From Labedaea rhizosphaerae (GTDB lineage: Bacteria > Actinomycetota > Actinomycetes > Mycobacteriales > Pseudonocardiaceae): a stretch of DNA of 64,000 nucleotides. A model generated the notes under the pieces. It made no database searches. It was given only the letters and a program-made list of their open reading frames with translations, and was not told the DNA's origin. The stretch spans positions 36,690 through 100,689 of the forward strand of contig NZ_SNXZ01000003.1 in the NCBI RefSeq assembly GCF_004362825.1. The letters are read 5' to 3'. Both the position numbers and the translations under genes were made by a program. This document shows, in pieces, positions 16,744-25,105 of this stretch. How positions within the stretch are numbered: the stretch's first letter is position 1; every line of letters begins with the position of its first letter.

Positions 16744-19700
16744 TCACTCTCCCGTTTCATCGTGGTTGTCGAACGCGCCGGAACCGGTGGGTTGGTCGGC
16801 AAGCGAACGCCTGCCCTTGGTCACCCCGCGTTGGAAGCTGCCGAGGCGGCCACGCAACTCCTCCGCGTCCTGGCGCGACCACTGGGTGGCCGCGAGGTCC
16901 GCGCCCGCCCTGCCCCCGACGCTGCCGGGCACCAGCCGTTCCCGCGGGTTGCGTTGCGGCAGGCCGACATCGGTGTTCTCGTTCGTGTACTCGGACACGC
17001 GCTCGGCGGCCGCGAAGCCGTCGTCCGCGACGAATCGCCAGTGGCCGCTGCGGGCGCCGACCGCGCGCCCGGCTGGTGCGGCCCCGTGCTCGGGCTCCCG
17101 GCCGCGGGCCAGGCCCTCCTGCAGCCGGCTCAGGCGGGTGCGCAGCTCGTGCGCGCTCAACCCGCCGGGCTCGGGCTTGTGCCCGTTCGCGCCGCCGTCG
17201 ACGCTGCCGGGCACCAGCTTCTCGCGCGGCGTGCGGCGGGGCAGCCCGTTGTCGGTGTACGCCGACGGTTCCGCGGTGGACACGGCCTCGGCGGTGTGCC
17301 AGCCGTCGTCCGCGGCGAAGCTCCACGCCTGCTCAGCCTGCTCGGCCTGGTCGGTCTCGTCTGTCTTCTCGGCCGGCTCGGTCTGGTCGGCCTGGGTGTG
17401 CCGCGCGACGTCGGCGTCGGTCTCGGCGCGGAACCACGCGGAGACCATGGCGTCGAAGATCGGCGTCGTCTCGGACGGGTCCGGGGTCGTCGGACGGGAA
17501 GCGCCGGTCTCCCACCAGGAGGCGTCGGTCGCCGCGGCGAAGAGGTCGGTGTCCTCAGTGGACCGCCCGTTCGGTGCCGTGGTGGGCTGCTCGGCCCCGT
17601 CGGAACCGCTGGCACGGCGCGGCAGCGGCAGCTCGGCCTCACCACGCAGCCGCTTGGCGATCTCGGACCCGTTGGCGCCGTTGGTGTGGGCGCGCTGCGG
17701 CAGCGAACTGCCGTTGGTGCCGCTCTTCGTGCCGTTGTTGCCGGATCCGTTGTTGGTCCCGTTGTTGGTCCCGTGGTTGGTCCCGTTGACCGTGGACCCG
17801 TTGGTGGACCCGTTGACGAGGCCGTCGGTGGTGCGCGGCCGTGGGCTCGGCCGGGTCGGCACCGGCTCCGTGCGGTGCTGCTGGTCGTCGCCGCGCTGCT
17901 TGCGCGTCACCAGCTCGTGCGGCACCACGACGGCGGCCCGCAGGCCGGCGATGTTCGTGCCACCGTTGAGCCGCACGAGCACGCCGTGGCGGCTGGCCAG
18001 CCGGCCGATCACGAACAGACCCATGCGGCGCGAGGCGGAGACGTCCACGCTGCCGGGCTGGGAGAGCCGCCGGTTCGCGTCGACGACTTCTTCGTCGGTC
18101 ATGCCGATGCCGTGGTCGAGCACGTCCACGCCGACCGAGCCGTCGTCGGTGAGCCGGCTCGCGATGGTCACCTGGGTCTCGGGCGCGGAGAACGCCGTCG
18201 CGTTGTCCAGCAGCTCCGCGATCAGGCGGACCAGGTCGGAGGCGGCGTAGCCGACCACGACCGCGTCGACCGGCGCCTGGATGAGCACTCGCTGGTACTG
18301 CTCGATCTCGCTCACCGCGGCCCGCAGCAGGTCGGCCAGCGGCACCGGCTGGCTCGACCGGCGGGTCAGGTCGCTGCCGGAGAGCACCATCAGGTTCTCG
18401 TTGTTGCGGCGCATCCGGGTGGCGAGGTGGTCGAGCTGGAACAGCGTCGCGAGCTGGTCGGCGTCCTCCTCGTCGCGCTCCAGCCGCTCGAGCAGCTGCA
18501 GCTGGCGCTGCACCAGACCCTGGCTGCGGCGGGAGAGGTTGACGAACACGCTGCCGTAGTTGGCCCGCAAGGTCGCCTGCTCCGCCGCGAGGCGCAGCGC
18601 CTGGCTGTGCACCGCGTCGAACGCGCGGGCCACCTGCCCGACCTCGTCCTTGGTGTGCACGGCCACCGGGGTGATCTCCGGCGGGGCGGCCGCGCCATCC
18701 CTGATGGACGCGACCGCGGCGGGCAGGTCCTTCTCGGCGACCTGGAAAGCACTGCGGCGCAACACACCCAGCGAACTCAGCAGGTGCTTGGCCACCATGA
18801 CCATGGCGCCGACCGCGAGCAGCAGAGCGAGCAGGAGCAGCACGGACGCCGTGCCCGCGCCGTCGCTCGCCTCGTCCTGCAGCCGGCTGGACGTGGCCTG
18901 CAGCTGCCGGCCCAGCTGGGCCGACACGGTCGTCATCCGGCCGACGGTGAGCTCGGAGGCGTTGTTCCAGTCGGTGATGCCGATGTGGCTGGGGCTGGTG
19001 GCACCGGTGGCGACCCGGTCGGCGAGTTGCTGGCGTTGCTTGACGACCGTCCCGGAGACCACCTTGTCGTAGGCGGCCTGCTGGTCGGGGTCCGCCTTGG
19101 ACCGGAAGTCCTGCACGCGGTCGGCGAGGCGGGCCTGCGACGCGGCGATGCTCGCGGTGTCCGACTGCGGCAGCGTGCCGCGGATGATGCCCGCGCCGAG
19201 CAAGGCCTGCTGGAGGTAGATCTCCTCCTTGGCCGCCTCGAGGTCGTGCAGCGCGCCCGCCGTGCCGGCCAGGCGCGGGTCGACGACCTCTTCGGACAGC
19301 GCGGCGTCGAAGCTGAGCAGCGTCTTGATCACGCTGCTGTACCGCGACACCGAGGACGCCGGGCCGACCGAGCCGCGCACGACCGCGTCGCGGATCTTCG
19401 GCAGGCCGGCCAGCGCCGTGCGCACGTCGCTGTAGCGGTCGGCCGTGGCATCGGTGCCGAAGGTCGACTTGTCCACGGCGGCGAACATCCCGCGGGCCGC
19501 GGTGTCGGTGGTGTGGTAGTCGCCGAGCAGTTGCGACTGGCGGTTCTCCGAGCCGTTGGCGAGCAGGGTCGCCGACTCGGTGCGCTCGCGTTGCAGCCAG
19601 GTCGTGAGCTTGCGGACCTGGTCGCCGGTGGCGACCAGCCGGTCGACCCGCTTGTAGGAGTCGGCGGCGGACACCTGGTTCGCGATGACGACGACGCCGA

Positions 19701-19848
19701 GGACGATCGCGAACACGAGCGGGACCACGGTGATCGCGGTCAGCTTGACCGGCAGCGTCCAGTCCCGCCATCGGGTCAGCGCCGACCACACCGAACGCAA
19801 TGTGCGCCCGATGCCGGAGCCTGTCGTCTTGCGCGCTGGTTCGGTCAC
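16744..19848 (-). CDS. cvnA: conservon sensor histidine kinase with nitrate/nitrite-sensing-type sensor domain
   Basis: Membrane kinase of 1034 residues. One transmembrane helix lies near residues 36-56, followed by a helical extracytoplasmic NIT-like sensor domain to about 325 (RKLTTWLQRERTESA is typical). A second helix (about 330-355) and a HAMP-like linker follow. The ATP-binding domain has N box ELLDNATAFSAPE (about 545) and G box DVLDHGIGM (about 577). I see no standard phospho-accepting H box, as is usual in conservon kinases. After about 660 the chain is low complexity, with an Asn/Gly/Thr-rich run near 676-719. The C-terminal tail holds two copies of a module of about 77 residues. 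GTG start at 19848 with GGAGGG upstream. Confidence 0.93.
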   Translation of the reverse strand: MTEPARKTTGSGIGRTLRSVWSALTRWRDWTLPVKLTAITVVPLVFAIVLGVVVIANQVSAADSYKRVDRLVATGDQVRKLTTWLQRERTESATLLANGSENRQSQLLGDYHTTDTAARGMFAAVDKSTFGTDATADRYSDVRTALAGLPKIRDAVVRGSVGPASSVSRYSSVIKTLLSFDAALSEEVVDPRLAGTAGALHDLEAAKEEIYLQQALLGAGIIRGTLPQSDTASIAASQARLADRVQDFRSKADPDQQAAYDKVVSGTVVKQRQQLADRVATGATSPSHIGITDWNNASELTVGRMTTVSAQLGRQLQATSSRLQDEASDGAGTASVLLLLALLLAVGAMVMVAKHLLSSLGVLRRSAFQVAEKDLPAAVASIRDGAAAPPEITPVAVHTKDEVGQVARAFDAVHSQALRLAAEQATLRANYGSVFVNLSRRSQGLVQRQLQLLERLERDEEDADQLATLFQLDHLATRMRRNNENLMVLSGSDLTRRSSQPVPLADLLRAAVSEIEQYQRVLIQAPVDAVVVGYAASDLVRLIAELLDNATAFSAPETQVTIASRLTDDGSVGVDVLDHGIGMTDEEVVDANRRLSQPGSVDVSASRRMGLFVIGRLASRHGVLVRLNGGTNIAGLRAAVVVPHELVTRKQRGDDQQHRTEPVPTRPSPRPRTTDGLVNGSTNGSTVNGTNHGTNNGTNNGSGNNGTKSGTNGSSLPQRAHTNGANGSEIAKRLRGEAELPLPRRASGSDGAEQPTTAPNGRSTEDTDLFAAATDASWWETGASRPTTPDPSETTPIFDAMVSAWFRAETDADVARHTQADQTEPAEKTDETDQAEQAEQAWSFAADDGWHTAEAVSTAEPSAYTDNGLPRRTPREKLVPGSVDGGANGHKPEPGGLSAHELRTRLSRLQEGLARGREPEHGAAPAGRAVGARSGHWRFVADDGFAAAERVSEYTNENTDVGLPQRNPRERLVPGSVGGRAGADLAATQWSRQDAEELRGRLGSFQRGVTKGRRSLADQPTGSGAFDNHDETGE

Positions 19849-20534
19849 GCGTGGCCCTCCGCAGCAGAGATCGCTGATAGTCGGTGGAACTCCGGTTCAG
19901 AGAAGAACGGAGTTTGAATCGTACATTCTTGGTGTCGATCTTCAACGGAACCGAAACCGCGCCCGCGACCTGCGGAAATGCAACTTGATCGCGTCAGAAG
20001 GGACGGGAAGGGGCGCCGTTAGCCCGCATCAACAACCTTTCGAGCTACTTTCCGCACCGCTTTTCCGGCCTTAATGACCCGATCGGGTACCGTTTCCCGG
20101 CGCCGGCCAGGTCCACCGCACAGCGCGAGCGCGGCGCCACCGAACGCGATCACCCCACGACGCTCGCGAATGGCCACACCAGACCGTTCCACCGGGCCTG
20201 ATCTGCCCAAACTTGCGCCCTGCATCATGCAGGTCCACCTGTCCACCAGCGGCGGACCGACCCCGCGACCATCTCGGTAGGACACGCCGGAGACCACTTC
20301 GCTCCACCCGATCGACACCGGCGGACCCCCGATCGAGCCCCATAACCACGTTCCGTAATCGATGAGTTCACCAGGAAGTGTGATCACTACCCACGCAGGT
20401 GGGGTGGATAAGTTGCAGCACGCAGATCACGGACTTGTCACACCGTGCGGTTGCGTGGCTACTATGTCGGCCGCCATGGCTTGTTTGGCGGAGGCAGTGC
20501 CACCGCACGAGCCGAATCCTCTCCCGGAGGAACC
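19849..20534. other. divergent intergenic region, 686 bases
   Basis: Lies between the conservon kinase (minus) and the DUF485-actP operon (plus), so it must hold promoters for both. The part from about 19900 to 20090 is noticeably AT-richer than its surroundings. A minus-strand open frame at 20019-20387 would give 122 residues ending in a basic helical VIKAGKAVRKVARKVV, but its GTG start has no clear ribosome site and I do not call it a gene. I see no tRNA, riboswitch or strong terminator here. Confidence 0.5.
20435..20465 (+). promoter_or_regulatory. candidate promoter of the DUF485-actP operon
   Basis: TTGTCA at 20435-20440 and TACTAT at 20460-20465 are separated by 19 bases. Both hexamers are close to the vegetative consensus, but the spacing is two bases longer than ideal. 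Transcription would begin near 20472, giving a leader of about 60 bases before the DUF485 start at 20535. Confidence 0.4.
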
Positions 20535-20930
20535 ATGACGGAAGTCGCTCGCCCGTTGCCCCGTGCTTCAGTTCCGCCCGTGCCCCTCACGGGAATGGGA
20601 GCCGATGCCCGGCACGCGGCCGGCCCGGATTACTCGGCCATTGTGGACAGTGAAGCGTTCACCGCGCTGCGCAAGCGGTTTCGCCGCTACGTGTTCCCGA
20701 TGACCGCGCTGTTCCTCGCCTGGTACCTGACCTACGTGCTGCTCGCCGCGTACGCCCCCGGTTTCATGGGCGTGCGGCTGACCGGCTCGGTGACCATCGG
20801 ACTGGTCCTCGGCGTGCTCCAGTTCGTCTCCACCATCGCGATCACCTGGGGCTACGTGCGTTACGCAAGGCGCGCGATCGACCCGCAGGTGGCCCAGATC
20901 CGACAGGAAGCGGGGGTCGACCGCCCGTGA
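20535..20930 (+). CDS. DUF485 family membrane protein
   Basis: Protein of 131 residues. A disordered N-terminus of about 45 residues precedes FTALRKRFRRYVFPMTALFLAWYLTYVLLAAYAPGFM, the recognisable DUF485 helix, and a second hydrophobic helix, VTIGLVLGVLQFVSTIAITWGYV. ATG 20535 follows GGAGGAACC. DUF485 genes almost always precede actP acetate permeases, and this one overlaps the actP start by four bases (GTGA). It is probably an accessory subunit or assembly factor for the transporter. Confidence 0.92.
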   Translation: MTEVARPLPRASVPPVPLTGMGADARHAAGPDYSAIVDSEAFTALRKRFRRYVFPMTALFLAWYLTYVLLAAYAPGFMGVRLTGSVTIGLVLGVLQFVSTIAITWGYVRYARRAIDPQVAQIRQEAGVDRP

Positions 20931-22510
20931 TCGAGGCAGCACAGTCCACCGGGAACCCGGTGCTGAACACCGCGGTGTTCGGCCTGTTCGTCGCGTTGAC
21001 GTTGTTCCTGGTGTTCAAGGTGAGCACCCGGAATTCGTCCACTTCGGACTACTACGCGGCCGGCGGGCGGTTCACCGGCGCGCAGAACGGCATCGCGCTC
21101 TCCGGCGACTTCCTGTCCGCGGCCTCGTTCCTCGGCATCGCCGGCGCGATCGCGGTCAACGGCTACGACGGGTTCCTGTACTCGATCGGGTTCCTGGTGG
21201 CGTGGCTGGTGAACCTGCTGCTGATCGCCGAGCTGGTGCGCAACACCGGCCGCTTCACCATGGGCGACGTGATCAGCTTCCGGATGCGCCAGCGCCCGGT
21301 GCGGGCCGCCGCCGCGACGTCCACCCTGGTCATCTCGTTCTTCTACATGCTCGCCCAGATGGCCGGCGCCGGTGGCCTGGTCGCACTGCTGCTCGGCGTG
21401 CACGGCAAGGGCGGGCAGGCCATCGTGATCATGATCGTCGGCCTGGTCATGATCTTCTACGTGCTGGTCGGCGGCATGCAGGGCACCACCTGGGTGCAGA
21501 TCGTCAAGGCGTCCATGCTGATCGTCTGCGTGGTGCTGATGACGGTGTTCCTGCTGGGCAAGTTCGGGTTCAGCATCTCCGCGCTGCTCGACGGGGCCGC
21601 CGAGCACAACCCCAAGGGCGACAAGGTGTTGACGCCCGGGGCCCTGTACGGCAAGAACGGCATCAGCAAGCTCGACTTCGTGTCGCTCTCGCTCGCGTTG
21701 ATCCTGGGCGCGGCCGGTCTGCCGCACGTGCTGATGCGCTTCTACACCGTCCCGAACGCCGGGCAGGCGCGCCGTTCGGTGGTGTGGGCGGTCGGCTCCA
21801 TGTCGGTGTTCTACCTGGCCACGCTGGTGATCGGCTACGGCGCGTCCGCGCTGGTCGGCGCCGACGTGATCGCCAACTCCACCGGCAAGGAGAACTCCGC
21901 GGCTCCCCTGCTGGCCTTCGAGATCGGCGGTCCCTTGCTGCTGGGGGTGGTGGCGGCGGTGGCGTTCGCGACCATCCTCGCGGTGGTCGCCGGGTTGACC
22001 ATCACCGCGAGCGCGTCGTTCGCCCACGACGTGTACGCGAACATCATCAAGAAGGGCAACGCGGACGCGCCGTCCGAGGTCCGGGTCGCCCGCCTGACGG
22101 CCGTGGTCGTCGGCGCGTTGTCGATCATCGGCGGCATCATGGCCAACGGGCAGAACGTGGCGTTCCTGGTGGCGCTGGCGTTCGCGTTCGCCGCGTCGGC
22201 GAACCTGTCGACGTTGTTGTATTCGTTGTTCTGGAAGCGTTTCAACACGACGGGCACGCTCTGGGCGATGTACACCGGGCTCGGCTCGTGCCTGCTGCTG
22301 GTGATCTTCTCGCCGGTGGTGTCGGGCAAGTCGACGTCGATCTTCCCGGCCGCGAGCTTCGACATCTTCCCGTTGTCCAACCCGGGCATCGTGTCGATCC
22401 CGGTGTCGTTCATCGCGGGCTTCCTGGGCACGTTGCTGAGCAAGGACCAGGGCGACCAGGCCCGGCAGAAGGAGATGGAGGTCCGCTCGCTGACCGGCAT
22501 CGGGGCCTGA
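20927..22510 (+). CDS. actP: cation/acetate symporter (SSS family)
   Basis: Sodium:solute symporter of 527 residues with about 13 transmembrane helices. It begins just after a GTG start overlapping the DUF485 stop. Family landmarks are SDYYAAGGRFTGAQNGIALSGDFLSAASFLGI in pieces, MLAQMAGAGGLVALL, GGMQGTTWVQIVKA, GLPHVLMRFYTVPNA and ATILAVVAGLTITASASFAHDVY. These match ActP, which takes up acetate and other short monocarboxylates. A fatty-acid and acyl-CoA economy fits with the many acyl-CoA genes in the window, though they are not in the same operon. Confidence 0.95.
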   Translation: MIEAAQSTGNPVLNTAVFGLFVALTLFLVFKVSTRNSSTSDYYAAGGRFTGAQNGIALSGDFLSAASFLGIAGAIAVNGYDGFLYSIGFLVAWLVNLLLIAELVRNTGRFTMGDVISFRMRQRPVRAAAATSTLVISFFYMLAQMAGAGGLVALLLGVHGKGGQAIVIMIVGLVMIFYVLVGGMQGTTWVQIVKASMLIVCVVLMTVFLLGKFGFSISALLDGAAEHNPKGDKVLTPGALYGKNGISKLDFVSLSLALILGAAGLPHVLMRFYTVPNAGQARRSVVWAVGSMSVFYLATLVIGYGASALVGADVIANSTGKENSAAPLLAFEIGGPLLLGVVAAVAFATILAVVAGLTITASASFAHDVYANIIKKGNADAPSEVRVARLTAVVVGALSIIGGIMANGQNVAFLVALAFAFAASANLSTLLYSLFWKRFNTTGTLWAMYTGLGSCLLLVIFSPVVSGKSTSIFPAASFDIFPLSNPGIVSIPVSFIAGFLGTLLSKDQGDQARQKEMEVRSLTGIGA

Positions 22511-22535
22511 CCCGCGGGGGTTCTACCCTCGGGCG

Positions 22536-23681
22536 GTGCCCGGTGACCCCATCGCAGCCGCCGCACGGCTGCGCGCGTACCTGGATCGGCGGCAGCCGCC
22601 GACGCCTTGTCTGGCGATCGACCTGCCGCAGGTCAGGGCCGCGTACCAGGACCTGACCGCGGCCCTCCCGTCGGTCGACCTGTACTACGCGGTGAAGGCG
22701 AACCCGGCGCCCGAGCTGCTCGGCGCACTGGTGGCGTTGGGCGCCGGGTTCGACGTGGCCAGCCCCGGCGAGATCGACCTGTGCCTGGCCGCGGGCGCGG
22801 ACCCGTCCCGGCTGTCCTACGGCAACCCGATCAAGAAGGCGAGCGACATCGCCCACGCGTACACGAAGGGCGTGCGCCGCTTCACCACCGACGCCCTCTC
22901 AGACGTCGAGCACCTGGCCCGCTTCGCCCCTGGTTCCGCCGTGAGCTGCCGGATCCTGGTGGACGCACCCGCCTCGCAGACCCCGTTCGGCCGCAAGTTC
23001 GGTTGCGCGCCCTCTATGGCCGTGCGGGTGCTGCGCGCGGCGCGCGACCTCGGCCTGGACGCCGAGGGCCTGGCGTTCCACGTCGGCTCGCAGCACCTGT
23101 CGCCCTCGGCGTGGGTGGCCGGGATCGAGCAGGCTGCCGCCGTGTGGCACGAGGTCGGCGGCTTGCGGGTGCTGAACGTCGGGGGCGGTTTCCCCACCGG
23201 CTACCGATCGCCGGTGCGGGCCCTGCCCGAGTTCGGGCGAGCGATCGACGACGCGGTGGCCCGCTCGTTCGACGAGCCACCGCTGCTGGTCGCCGAGCCG
23301 GGGCGTGCCCTGGTCGCGGAGGCCGGCGTCCTGCGCAGCGAGGTCGTCCTGGTCACCTGCAAGTCCGATGTGGACACCCATCGCTGGGTCTACCTGGACA
23401 TCGGCCGCTACGGCGGGCTGGCCGAGACCGAGCTGGAGATGATCGCCTACCCGCTGGCCACCGCCCACGACGGCGCCGAGGACGGCCCCGTGATCATCGC
23501 GGGCCCCACGTGCGATGGCGACGACGTGCTGTACCAACGCACCCCCTACCGTTTGCCGCTGGCGCTCGCGGCGGGCGACCACGTGGACATCCTGGGTGCT
23601 GGTGCGTACACAGCCAGCTACGCCTCGGTGGGGTTCAACGGCTTCCCGCCAATGAGCACGCACTGCCTCGACGCCGACTGA
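22536..23681 (+). CDS. fold-type III PLP decarboxylase (ornithine/lysine/arginine decarboxylase-like)
   Basis: Alanine-racemase-fold decarboxylase of 381 residues. The PLP lysine is in YYAVKANPAPELL (K53). GNPIKKASDI, HVGSQ, GGGFPTGY and EPGRALVAEAG are phosphate and substrate contacts. GPTCDGDDVLY carries the cysteine-aspartate pair that completes the active site across the dimer in ornithine-decarboxylase-type enzymes. It lies just before speD and speE on the same strand, so its likely product is putrescine or cadaverine for aminopropylation. Ornithine, lysine and diaminopimelate decarboxylases share this fold; the C-D-x-D motif and context favour a polyamine role. GTG start at 22536; no strong ribosome site. 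Confidence 0.88.
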   Translation: MPGDPIAAAARLRAYLDRRQPPTPCLAIDLPQVRAAYQDLTAALPSVDLYYAVKANPAPELLGALVALGAGFDVASPGEIDLCLAAGADPSRLSYGNPIKKASDIAHAYTKGVRRFTTDALSDVEHLARFAPGSAVSCRILVDAPASQTPFGRKFGCAPSMAVRVLRAARDLGLDAEGLAFHVGSQHLSPSAWVAGIEQAAAVWHEVGGLRVLNVGGGFPTGYRSPVRALPEFGRAIDDAVARSFDEPPLLVAEPGRALVAEAGVLRSEVVLVTCKSDVDTHRWVYLDIGRYGGLAETELEMIAYPLATAHDGAEDGPVIIAGPTCDGDDVLYQRTPYRLPLALAAGDHVDILGAGAYTASYASVGFNGFPPMSTHCLDAD

Positions 23682-23781
23682 GAGCGCCACAAGAGCCGAG
23701 TCGGTACGCCAGGACTCCCCTCAGCGGCTCACCCCGCACCATGGATACTGCCCAACGGTAGCCGTCCCCGAGAGGAGATCG

Positions 23782-24156
23782 ATGTCGGCTGAAGTAGGGC
23801 GGTTCGCGGGCAGGCATGTGCTCGCCGAGTTCCACGGCTTGCGCGCGGCCGTGCTGGACGACGTGGCGGGACTGCGCCACGCCCTGGAGAACGCATTGCG
23901 CAGCGCGGGCGCGACCGTGTGCCAGGTCGTCTCCCAGCGGTTCGCGCCGCAGGGGGTCACGGTGCTCGCGCTGCTGTCCGAGTCGCACGCCTCCGTGCAC
24001 ACCTACCCGGAGGTCGGCTCGATGTTCGTCGACGTCTTCACCTGCGGTGACCAGGCGGATCCGGAACTCGCCGTGCAGTTGCTCGCGGACGCGCTCGGCG
24101 GCGCGGACACCACGATGACCACGGTCCACCGGGGGATGTCGGCGGTGACCGCATGA
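23782..24156 (+). CDS. speD: S-adenosylmethionine decarboxylase, prokaryotic class
   Basis: Makes decarboxylated AdoMet, the aminopropyl donor for spermidine-type polyamines. The 124-residue proenzyme cleaves itself between E67 and S68 in LLSESHASVHTYPE to give the pyruvoyl cofactor. H73 and C88 occupy the positions of the catalytic histidine and cysteine of the Thermotoga enzyme (same spacing). MFVDVFTCGD is also characteristic. ATG 23782 follows GAGAGGAG. The stop overlaps the start of the aminopropyltransferase gene, ATGA. Confidence 0.95.
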   Translation: MSAEVGRFAGRHVLAEFHGLRAAVLDDVAGLRHALENALRSAGATVCQVVSQRFAPQGVTVLALLSESHASVHTYPEVGSMFVDVFTCGDQADPELAVQLLADALGGADTTMTTVHRGMSAVTA

Positions 24157-25001
24157 ACGTGATCACCGAACCGCTGGGTGACGGCATGGCCCGGCAGTGG
24201 CGCGTCGACGAGACGCTGGTCGACACGCACACCGGCTTCCAGCACCTGGTGATCGCCCGCACCGCGCAGGGCGTCTCGCTGTTCTGCGACGACGAGCGCC
24301 AGAGCACCGAGTTCAGCCAGCTGCTCTACCACGAGGCCCTCCTGGTGCCCGCCCTGCTGCTGGCCGACCAGGTGCGCGACGTCCTGGTGATCGGTTCCAG
24401 CGAGGGCGTCGTGTGCCAGCTCGCGGTCGCGGCCGGCGCGCGACGGGTCGACCACGTGGACATCGACCAGCAGGCGGTCGAGCTCTGCGCGGAGCACCTG
24501 CCCTACGGCTACTCCCCCGCCGAGCTCAAGGCCGCGGTCGCGGGGGACGGCCCGATCCGTGTGCACTACGGCGACGGGCTCGCGTTCGTCGCGGAGGCGA
24601 CCGGCAAGTACGACATCGTCCTGGTCGACCTGCCCGACGAGCGCGACGACGACCCCGAGGCGCAGCACAACCGCTTGTACGGCAAGGACTTCCTGGCCGC
24701 CTGCCGGGACCTGCTCACCGACGGCGGCGTGGTCGTCGGCCAGGCCGGCTGCCCCACGCTGTGGCGCAACACGACCCTGAAGCGGTGCTGGCGACGCTTC
24801 ACCGACGCGTTCGCGACCGTCGGCTACTTCGGCTCCGACGAGCACGAGTGGGCCTTCCTGACCGGCGCCACCCGCGAGCTCGACCCGCTGACCACGCAAC
24901 TCGCCCGGCTCGCCGACCTGCCCTACCGTCCACAGTGGATCGACGCGGCGACGCTGCGGGCGGCGAGCATCCCGCCGCTCTCCGTGCGCATTGCGCCGTG
25001 A
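24153..25001 (+). CDS. speE: aminopropyltransferase (spermidine synthase family)
   Basis: Transfers the aminopropyl group of decarboxylated AdoMet to a diamine or polyamine. The 282-residue chain has an N-terminal beta domain (HTGFQHLVIARTAQG, RQSTEFSQLLYHEALL) and a Rossmann methyltransferase-like domain. The AdoMet-binding loop reads VIGSSEG where most spermidine synthases have GGGDG. The catalytic region is VLVDLPDE, followed by HNRLYGKDF. The glutamate in the loop and the D-L-P-D segment are closer to the thermospermine/ACL5-like branch than to standard SpeE. Overlap with speD and the decarboxylase upstream make a polyamine operon. Exact product cannot be read from sequence. Confidence 0.87.
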   Translation: MNVITEPLGDGMARQWRVDETLVDTHTGFQHLVIARTAQGVSLFCDDERQSTEFSQLLYHEALLVPALLLADQVRDVLVIGSSEGVVCQLAVAAGARRVDHVDIDQQAVELCAEHLPYGYSPAELKAAVAGDGPIRVHYGDGLAFVAEATGKYDIVLVDLPDERDDDPEAQHNRLYGKDFLAACRDLLTDGGVVVGQAGCPTLWRNTTLKRCWRRFTDAFATVGYFGSDEHEWAFLTGATRELDPLTTQLARLADLPYRPQWIDAATLRAASIPPLSVRIAP

Positions 25002-25038
25002 CGCGGCTCGCAATTTGACAGCACCCGCATAATAGAAA

Positions 25039-25071
25039 ATCGGCCTGCCCGGATAAAACCGGACGGCCGAT
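25039..25071 (+). promoter_or_regulatory. stem-loop between speE and the HelD-type gene
   Basis: ATCGGCC at 25039-25045 pairs with GGCCGAT at 25065-25071, with an inner CCGG/CCGG pairing around an ATAAAA loop. The surrounding 100 bases are unusually AT-rich for this genome. It may end the polyamine operon or be part of the control region of the HelD-type gene. No T-run follows, so I cannot say which. A TATAAC at 25085-25090 downstream is a possible -10 element. Confidence 0.4.
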
Positions 25072-25105
25072 CGAATACCGGGAGTATAACAGCGCAGGGG
25101 TACAA

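Noticed and set aside
20019..20387. Minus-strand open frame of 122 codons in the spacer between the conservon kinase and actP
   Set aside because: Its GTG start lacks a ribosome site, composition is mixed, and no family is recognised. It more likely covers promoter DNA.
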